From assembly GCA_004154925.1 (NCBI GenBank), contig QJNS01000227.1, forward strand, positions 1 to 64,000: a stretch of 64,000 bases of DNA, read 5' to 3'. Each line of letters starts with the position of its first letter. The first letter of the stretch is position 1. The notes below the pieces were generated by a model. The model made no database searches, was not told where the DNA came from, and was given only the letters and a program-made list of their open reading frames with translations. Source of the DNA: Monosporascus cannonballus (lineage: Eukaryota; Ascomycota; Sordariomycetes; Xylariales). This document shows positions 57,481-64,000 of the stretch, one piece after another. The translations under genes and the position numbers were made by a program.

Positions 57481-60354
57481 ACTGTAAATTATTTGGCTTT
57501 ATAAAATCGGTTTTTTATTTCCGTAATTAGGGTTAATAATATTCGATCTTTAATTATAATATTATTTAATTATTAATAATTAACCACAAAATGTAATTTT
57601 CCATTCTATTTAAATACGAAAAACATAAGATATTTTGCTGGTAATTTCGAAAGTCGAATTTATTTTTTTGTAGCCGATTTTCCAAATATTTTTAAAAGTA
57701 CGTAATTTATTTCCGTTAAGATTATAAATAAGGTAAAACTTCGTCGAAGACTTTTTCTTAAGGATTATCTTATGATCTTATTCATTATGCTTTAGTAATT
57801 TCGTATTTAATTTCTTTTTAAAAAGCTGTTCGTATTTATAGTATTATAGTGGCATATTAGTTAAAATTTTAACCTTTAGGGCTATTATTTTTCTAAATCG
57901 TTATTTAATTACTTTAATTTCGCTTTAATGGTAATAATAATGCGTCGTATTTTTCTTTAATACTCGTTCTTTTTTTATGTCTTGTTCTTTTAGATAGTAA
58001 AATATTTATCGTATCTTTATATCTATATTTATCGCCATTATTAATTAAGCATTAAGATCTTATTTTTTTCGTTTATTAATAAGGAATAAAACGAATTTTA
58101 TTTAATTAATTTTTCCGTTAATCAAAATTCCGTATTGGCGTATTCATAATAATCCTAAAATCATATTATAATTTCCGAATAAAATGATATCGAAATCAAA
58201 CGTTTAATATTATTTTTTAACAAAAATTTCGAAGTAATTAATTTTGTGTATAATTTTTCCGTTATTGTAAGCGAATTTCTAATTTTTGGCATTCGTCGTT
58301 ATATAAGGTTCCAGCTTATATCTCCATGGTAATTTAAATTTATTAATTATATCCGGTACGATATAATTCTTATTCAAAGTTCCGCAATTTATTATTATAG
58401 TATACCAGTACGTTCCGATTCGTATGTTTAAAATAATAAGGTCGTTAACGTTTTTTATTATCGCGTTTAATGTCTTTTTTGAAAGTTCTTTTTAACTTTT
58501 TTAGGTTTCGTTATTTTGCGGCTTTTTTATAAGTAACCTTTTTTTTAATTTTTATTCGAATTTATTAAGCCTTATTTGTGTTTTTTCGTTTAAAGCGTTA
58601 AATTATTATATTTGTCGTTATTATCGGCGTACCGTTTTTTCGAACCGTATTAATTGCTTTTAATTTTCTTACAATTCCATTTTTTATCGAATAAAATATT
58701 TTTTTCTCTTTGCAACTATATCCCATTATACGTTATCCTAATTATCGTTCCAAAAATCTTTTATAAATTAACGTATTTCTTCATTAATAACCCTTTTTTA
58801 AGCGATCCGCAATACATGCTAATTGAAAATAAAAATCCGTAATAACTTTTTAATAATACTTTTTTACCGTACGCTAAATTAATTCTTTTTCCGTTTAGTA
58901 AATATATTATTTATAGTAACAAAAAAGGTTTTTTTACGAATATTACTTTTCTTTAAGTTAACTCTTTATTTCGGCTAACTGCTAAATATTTTCTGGGGTT
59001 ATGGTTCGAAAATATCAATATTATTACTTATCGTTTTTATTATTTCCGATACGGTTTAAAAAATTAAATCCTTTATAGTACATACGGGTAATTTGTTCGT
59101 AAATATATTACTTTCATTTTTCGAAATCGAGATATTTTCGTTATTAATAATATACGGTATACATTTTGCTATATTAATTAAGGGTTCCGGAATAAACTTT
59201 TTTTGCTTAGTTTTAATACTTACGTAATTATTTTTATAATATTTCTTAAGCCAGCTTTTTAATTTTTTACATTTTTCGTCGGATTTTTTATCGTAATAAT
59301 TCTTATTAGACTTTTTGTTATAAGCCTGATATATATTTGGCTTAAATTATATTAATAGCTTTATTATCGTTTCCTTAATTATTCTTAGATTATTTCTTCG
59401 GTATAAGAATCCAGTTATTTTATCGTAATTTCTTGGGTTTCTTGTATATATAGCCTTTATGTCCTATTTTGCTATAATTAAAGCATTTAATTTAACTTTA
59501 GTTTTATCAGTGGGTAATTCCGAATTCTATAGGTCCTAGCGCCGTTTCGTAAAAAGTAAAAAATGCATTTCGTTTTTTTCTTTAATTAAACTTATTATAT
59601 TTTAAACGTAAAACATATTATCCTTTTTTTTCCTATTATTTTTCAAATTGTTAATTATTAATTTTAACTATTTTTGCGATATACCGGTTTAAAGTAACTA
59701 ATCGTTTAATCCAAATAATCTGATTTTGTATATTATCTTTTAACCTTTTATAAAATATATCGATAAAGGCGTTAATTTCGTTATTTCCTTATCCGGTTTT
59801 AATCGCAAAACTTTTAAAAGTTGTAACGTATTTAAATACGGGTCCTTTTTATTGGAATTGCAAAAATTATTAGGCCGCAAATCGTTTTTTATCTGGATTA
59901 CCCAAATTATTACGTATTTTATTTTCGAAATTAATATAAAGTAAAAAAATCTTATTAATAAAGTTCTTTTTATTCGGTTTTCTTATTTCTGGGAAATTTC
60001 TCATAATAAATTCAAATTAATTAGCCGTATTTTCCGTTAGATGTGTTCTTATTATTAGAACTATATTAGCTAAATCATAAAAATTTAAAAAAAAAATAAA
60101 GGTAAATTCGTGCCTAAGTTAAAAAGATTTAAGGATTACCCTTTTTATCGCAAGGTTCCGCTTTTTTTGGCTTTATGCGAGCGAAAAAGGTTTAGGTAAA
60201 TAGCATAGCCTTAAGTTATCGAATTTCTTTTTTTAGTTCCCGAATTTAAGCTTAAAGCTGCTAAATAAAGATTTTTTAAATGCTGGTCGATATTTTGACA
60301 ATATTAAATATTACTTAAAGTTTTAACGGTATCATTAAATAAAATCTTATAACA
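57481..60354 (-). pseudogene. 5' half of element E: RT start, protease region and gag
   Basis: Minus-strand gag/pol relic resuming from element D. The CCHC knuckle at 59444-59485 reads CFNYSKIGHKGYIYK with Cys to Tyr changes. Collinear with 330-3236 of element A. No open frame of useful length. Confidence 0.8.
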
Positions 60355-60726
60355 TATAACGATTAAATGGTTTAACTAATTATTAAACCTTAAGTTAACG
60401 GGTTTATATTAATAAAAATATTGTAAAAATCTAAATAATAAATAATTGTATTATATTTCTTAATATGTTATTATTACAAACGATTAATATTAATAAGTAT
60501 TATAAATTAAACTTATTTAAATTATAAAAATAATAAATATATATATTTTAATCTTTTTATTATTGCTTATTGTTATTTAGTAAAGTTCTATTAAATAATT
60601 GCTTAATGCTATTTAGTCGTACTTAGTTAAAACCTGCTAAGCACTAATTACGTAACCCCGAACTAACGTAGCTTTGTGATCTTGGCTGGACCGTTTTCGC
60701 AGGCCCAGCTAGCTTGGATTATAACA
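60355..60726 (-). repeat. 5' LTR of element E
   Basis: 372 bp, TATAACGATT to GGATTATAACA, followed by the target duplication ATTCG. The U3 side (about 60590-60726) is little mutated. Confidence 0.9.
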
Positions 60727-62100
60727 ATTCGATATTCGAATTAGAGTTGGATAAAGCGAAAACGTTTCGGATAGCTAATTTTAAGCGAAATAATTTGGAA
60801 ATAATATTTCTAATTTTTAGTTAATTCCGATTGTCGAATAGACTTTTGCTTTCGAATAGTGCATATTATTCAAAAAGGTAAAGCTTTATATTATCGGTAT
60901 TAAAAGCAATTTTCCCGGGGTCGATAATTTTATAATGAAAATATTGAAAATATGTAGGTTTATAATTGAAGAATATTTAAAAGAATTGTTTTAAAAACGT
61001 TTATTAATTAATTATTACTCGAAAATATTTAAGATAGCCAACGTGGTTATAATTCTTAAACGAACTTTGACCTAAAAGCTTATAAGCCTATTTTATTATT
61101 ATTATGTTTTAGCAAAGGTTTAGAAAATCGTATAGTTATCGATCTAGTAACGGCATTTATTTATAACGTAAAACAAACGTTTAATCAAGGTTTAGTTATT
61201 ATAATAATTACGGCAGATATAAAAGGCGCTTTCGATACGATATTAATAGAACGTCTCGTAATTCGAATAAAAGAATAAAGATTAATTAGATTTCTTAATC
61301 AGATAAATCCAGTCGTTTATAACGAAATGTTCGGCCAGGATTAAGTTTAAAGGCGTTATTATCGAAACCTAAAATAAAATAATATTTTTACGTGTATATT
61401 AGCTGTTAAATAGGTAACCGAAAACTGGCGAAAAATACGGATAATTATAAGAACATTATAGCCTATAATTGCGGATAATAAAATATATAAGGCTGCTGAA
61501 AAGGAAACAAATAATTATAAAGATGTTATAATAAAAAAACGACCGATTAAAAGTATGTCGTTTGTCGATAACCTTATTCGAAATTTTATTAAAAAAACGA
61601 CATTAATATTTATTTAGTTTTTAGTTATCGGTTTTCAGGTTTTTTATTTCGATACCTAGCTTTATAAAAAAAACGTAAACTGGATTAATATATTAACTCA
61701 CATTTTACAAATCTTAAATTTTTATAATATCGAGTTTGAAAACCTTAATAAGATAAAGCAGAATATTCTAAGTAAATAAAGAAAGGAAATAATTAGGTTA
61801 ATTACATAATTGCTTTAATTTAGAAATTTAAGGTTTAATGTTATAATTGTAAAAAGATATTTTGAAATTCCAAAAAAACTTAGTTTTATAATTTCGTTTT
61901 CTATATTATATTTACTTTTAAAACGGATTAAGTTTATTTATTATTTCAATACGTATTATTTTATTAATAGAATTAATATTAAATATTATTATAAATATTT
62001 TTTAACTTTTAATTTTAAGAATAACGTTAATATAGGATTTTTCTTTTTAAATAATTTGCTTATAAGCATATTGTTAACATAGTTACTGGTTGTACTTAAT
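60727..62100 (+). mobile_element. Tad-like LINE fragment, split by element E
   Basis: Non-LTR retrotransposon relic on the plus strand. It continues 46001-46743 once E is removed. RT motifs are readable with RIP-type stops: PGVDNFIMKILK (from PGPDGIxNxVLK), a VVIILKRT block, TADIKGAFDTILIERLVIRI and SFVDNL (from FxDD). The text after RT fits the region that follows FADD in fungal Tad LINEs. RNase H and endonuclease were not recognised. Strongly RIP-mutated. Confidence 0.8.
60900..61760 (+). pseudogene. LINE reverse transcriptase relic
   Basis: TADIKGAFDT (about 61213) is RT motif A with the catalytic Asp. SFVDNL (about 61555) is motif C in which FADD/FVDD has become FVDN, so one catalytic Asp is lost. 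Motif B (GxPQGSPxSP) is too decayed to read at about 61370-61400. Stops are all of TAA/TAG type. Confidence 0.8.
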
Positions 62101-62152
62101 AAAAAAAAGAAAAAAAAGAAAAAAAGAAAGAGAAAAAGAAAAAGAGAAAAAA
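62100..62152 (+). repeat. Purine tract (A/G only)
   Basis: 53 bases of A and G only, directly before an LTR start. It could be the A-rich tail of the LINE, expanded, or simple repeat. The minus strand gives a Phe/Leu open frame that is not a gene. Confidence 0.8.
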
Positions 62153-62203
62153 TGTAACGGCTAAGCGGTTTAACCAACTATTAAACCTTAGTCATACGGG
62201 TTT
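62153..62203 (-). repeat. Truncated family-1 LTR stub
   Basis: Starts TGTAACGGCTAAGCGG and follows the family-1 LTR for 51 bases to CATACGGGTTT, where element G begins. The rest presumably lies beyond G, outside the window. Confidence 0.8.
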
Positions 62204-62610
62204 TGTTAAAACCTAACGGGTTGCGGTCTCGGGAAACAATTACAACAAGAAAATAACTAAGCTATATAAGTCAAGTTAAGTAATAGCTCGACAGAATTAA
62301 TTGTAAAGCCTATAAAGCCAGGCTTAATAAGATCGATCGTAAAATTTATAAAGTTAAATTTAACAAAATCGATCGTAAAACTTATAAAATTAAGTTCGAT
62401 AAAATCGGAAATATTAAATATAAAACGTTTATTATTTTTATAAGTTAAATAATTTTAGTTTATAATAATACTTCATTATTTAAAGTACTTTTAATATTAT
62501 AAAATATAATATGTTATTATATTTATTAATTAGATTTTTAGGATATTCTTATTAATATAAATCCGTACGATTAAGGTTTAATAATTGGTTAAACCTGTTT
62601 AATTATTATA
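62204..62610 (+). repeat. 5' LTR of element G
   Basis: 407 bp from TGTTAAAACCTAACGGG to ATTATTATA. The start (U3) is GC-rich and unmutated for about 40 bases. Contains an internal direct repeat of ATCGATCGTAAAA-type boxes at 62330-62385. Confidence 0.8.
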
Positions 62611-62706
62611 CGTTGCAAATTTTTATTTAATAATACTGTTAAATTTTAAGCAATATTTAATATTATTAAGATGTCGATTAGCGCCTAGGAAACCTTTATT
62701 TAATAG

Positions 62707-63101
62707 TGTAACGAGCTATAGGGTTTAACCAACTATTAAACCTTAAGTCGACGGGTTTATGTTAGCAGAAGTATCGTGGGAATCTGAGCAATGGATACAG
62801 TAATCGTATCACGTCTCGTAATGCCAAGGGTGCCTTGGGTAACGATGTTATATTGCAAGCTGAAGCTATCTAAACTATGGAATTAATGAACGTATATATC
62901 CTCGTTCTGGCTCAAACCACTCAACCGGCTCAAGCCCTTAAACCCCTTAAGCCCCTTGAGCCACCTGCTGGCTCAACTGACTCAAAGGCGCCAAGCCCTT
63001 GAGCCCTTTGAGCCAATCACGTGATCTTCTTGGCATGGTCGGGCTTGAGTGCCCAAGCTCTCCGACCGTTTTGGGGAAGCTAAGATCGTTAGGTCATAAC
63101 A
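62707..63101 (-). repeat. Solo LTR, essentially unmutated, AATAG target duplication
   Basis: 395 bp from TGTAACGAGC to GGTCATAACA with perfect AATAG on both sides (62702-62706 and 63102-63106). It has near-normal base composition inside the RIP-mutated gag of G. U3 (about 62905-63018) is an array of GGCTCAAG/CTTGAGCC half sites, the unmutated form of the CTTAAG sites in A and B. It is the best reference for the family-1 LTR. Confidence 0.95.
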
Positions 63102-63106
63102 AATAG

Positions 63107-64000
63107 TTTTAAGTTCGAATTCGAGAATTAGAAAAAGAAATCCAATAAATTAAGGTTACGTTATTTGCTTAAATTTTTTTCGCCCGTATAAAACTTCGGA
63201 AGCCGGAGCTTTATAATAAAAAAGGTAACCCTTAAACTTTTTTAATTTAAATACAAATTTATTTTCGTTTTTTAAATCTTAATAATTTAACGGATAAGGT
63301 TTTAACAGTAAAAGCATATTTAATGGAAAATGCGGTTAATTGATTTGAATTTATTATAAAAAACTTTTTAAAAGTAGAACAATTAGATAAAAAGGAATTT
63401 ATTAACGACATTTTTTTATTTTATACCAATTTCGAGAATAAGATGCGCGATAATTTTGGTAATTTAAATAAAAAATAATTTACTGCTTAATAATTTTTAT
63501 AATTTCGATAAAAGAGGTTTGCGTTTAAATACGCCGTAACCTTTAAAAGACTTATAATTAAGGCCGGATAAAGAAACGATAAAGCCGATATTTTTATCGA
63601 TTTATTGTTTAAAAGGTTAAAGAATAATATAAAGAATAAAATTATTCGGATCGAACGATTAATCTTTTAAAACCGATATATTATAAAAGTAATTAATATT
63701 ATTAATTAACAGTTCGAAACATGATAAGAAAAAAAAGAATAATATATTTTACGATCGAGGTACAATAAGTTTAATTAGGGGAAAAAACGAAACGCGCCTT
63801 TTATTTCTTACGGAATAGCGTTAAAACTTATGAAATTCGGCGTTACATATAAATAAAATTAAAGCTAGATTAAGTGTTTTAATTATAGGAAAATAGAATA
63901 TAAGGCTTATAAATGCAAGAAATGTAAGAAATTACGATAAGATAACTGGATACCTAGGCCGGAAAAATAATTTAAAAATAATTCAGAAAACGATAGTAAA
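63107..64000 (+). pseudogene. Gag relic of element G
   Basis: Plus-strand gag continuing after the solo LTR. The knuckle at 63875-63916 reads CFNYRKIEYKAYKC, that is CX2CX4HX4C with Cys to Tyr, Gly to Arg/Glu and His to Tyr. The frame has several TAA/TAG. Pol lies beyond the window. Confidence 0.75.

Larger units (their letters stand above)
46744..60726 (-). mobile_element. Gypsy element E, host of nested element D
   Basis: Minus-strand family-1 chromovirus. LTRs are 46744-47115 (3') and 60355-60726 (5'), 372 bp each, with ATTCG at 46739-46743 and 60727-60731. Minus-strand order is gag (CCHC 59444-59485), RT, RNase H (49303-49503), integrase, chromodomain (about 47790-47890), plus an opposite-strand frame at 47293-47645. 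Element D sits in RT: GATCGAAT at 50197 continues as ACTGTAAAT at 57481, exactly as in element A near 330. About 6.7 kb without D. Confidence 0.93.
62204..64000 (+). mobile_element. Gypsy element G, 5' part, runs off the window
   Basis: Plus-strand relative of element C. 5' LTR 62204-62610, then the conserved post-LTR block (TTTTTATTTAATAATACTG), then gag up to a CCHC knuckle at 63875-63916. Interrupted by the solo LTR 62707-63101. It inserted into the LTR stub 62153-62203, whose last five bases GGTTT would be the target site. Confidence 0.85.

Noticed and set aside
61989..62177. Phe/Leu-rich minus-strand frame
   Set aside because: It is the translation of the purine tract at 62100-62152 running into an LTR.

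Overview
This window is the end of a chromosome from a filamentous ascomycete (Pezizomycotina). It opens with 41 bases of CCCTAA telomere repeat. Almost everything after that is very AT-rich transposon wreckage with the marks of repeat-induced point mutation (RIP): CpA/TpG is depleted, TpA is in excess, CpG is kept, and old reading frames show Gln to stop, His to Tyr and Cys to Tyr changes. The species cannot be fixed from the sequence; AT-rich blocks and the nuclease-like gene family suit several Sordariomycetes.

Layout. 1-41 telomere, fused directly to the reverse transcriptase (RT) of a minus-strand Ty3/gypsy element (A, to 3631). 3632-9987 is unassigned decayed repeat with a 15-bp minisatellite, a TTAGGA stretch and repeat R1, which recurs at 23830-26412 with its own satellite. 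9988-16589 is a complete but dead gypsy element (ATAAT target duplication). 16595-23364 is very AT-rich decayed DNA with minisatellites and an LTR relic, and 23365-23734 is a solo LTR (TTTTA). 26620-28677 is debris of a second gypsy family. 28678-42230 is gypsy element B (GCGAA), split by the oppositely oriented element C (32614-39229). 42236-43335 is an LTR and an RNase H fragment in which RIP fades out. 43336-45735 is a GC-normal island with the only intact gene, a 520-residue PD-(D/E)XK nuclease-like protein on the minus strand. 45736-46743 is more debris. 46744-60726 is gypsy element E (ATTCG), split by family-2 element D (50198-57475, CGAAT). E itself split a Tad-like LINE whose RT resumes at 60727. 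From 62153 there is an LTR stub, then plus-strand element G running off the window and carrying an unmutated solo LTR (62707-63101, AATAG).

Main observation. Between pol and the 3' LTR, on the strand opposite to pol, elements B and E keep traces of an extra convergent reading frame. In both copies six Cys-or-Tyr codons fall at exactly CX2CX6CX8CX2CX6C, the spacing of a fungal Zn(II)2Cys6 cluster, followed by a Lys/Glu-rich region of coiled-coil type. Two independently mutated copies agree, so this looks like a real accessory gene of this chromovirus lineage. The second observation is that the intact nuclease-like gene lies between two broken pieces of a family-2 retroelement (RNase H on the left, integrase C-terminus on the right).

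Limits: RIP-damaged genes are given as relics; domain edges inside them are approximate and were read by eye. No alignment, RIP index or database search was run.
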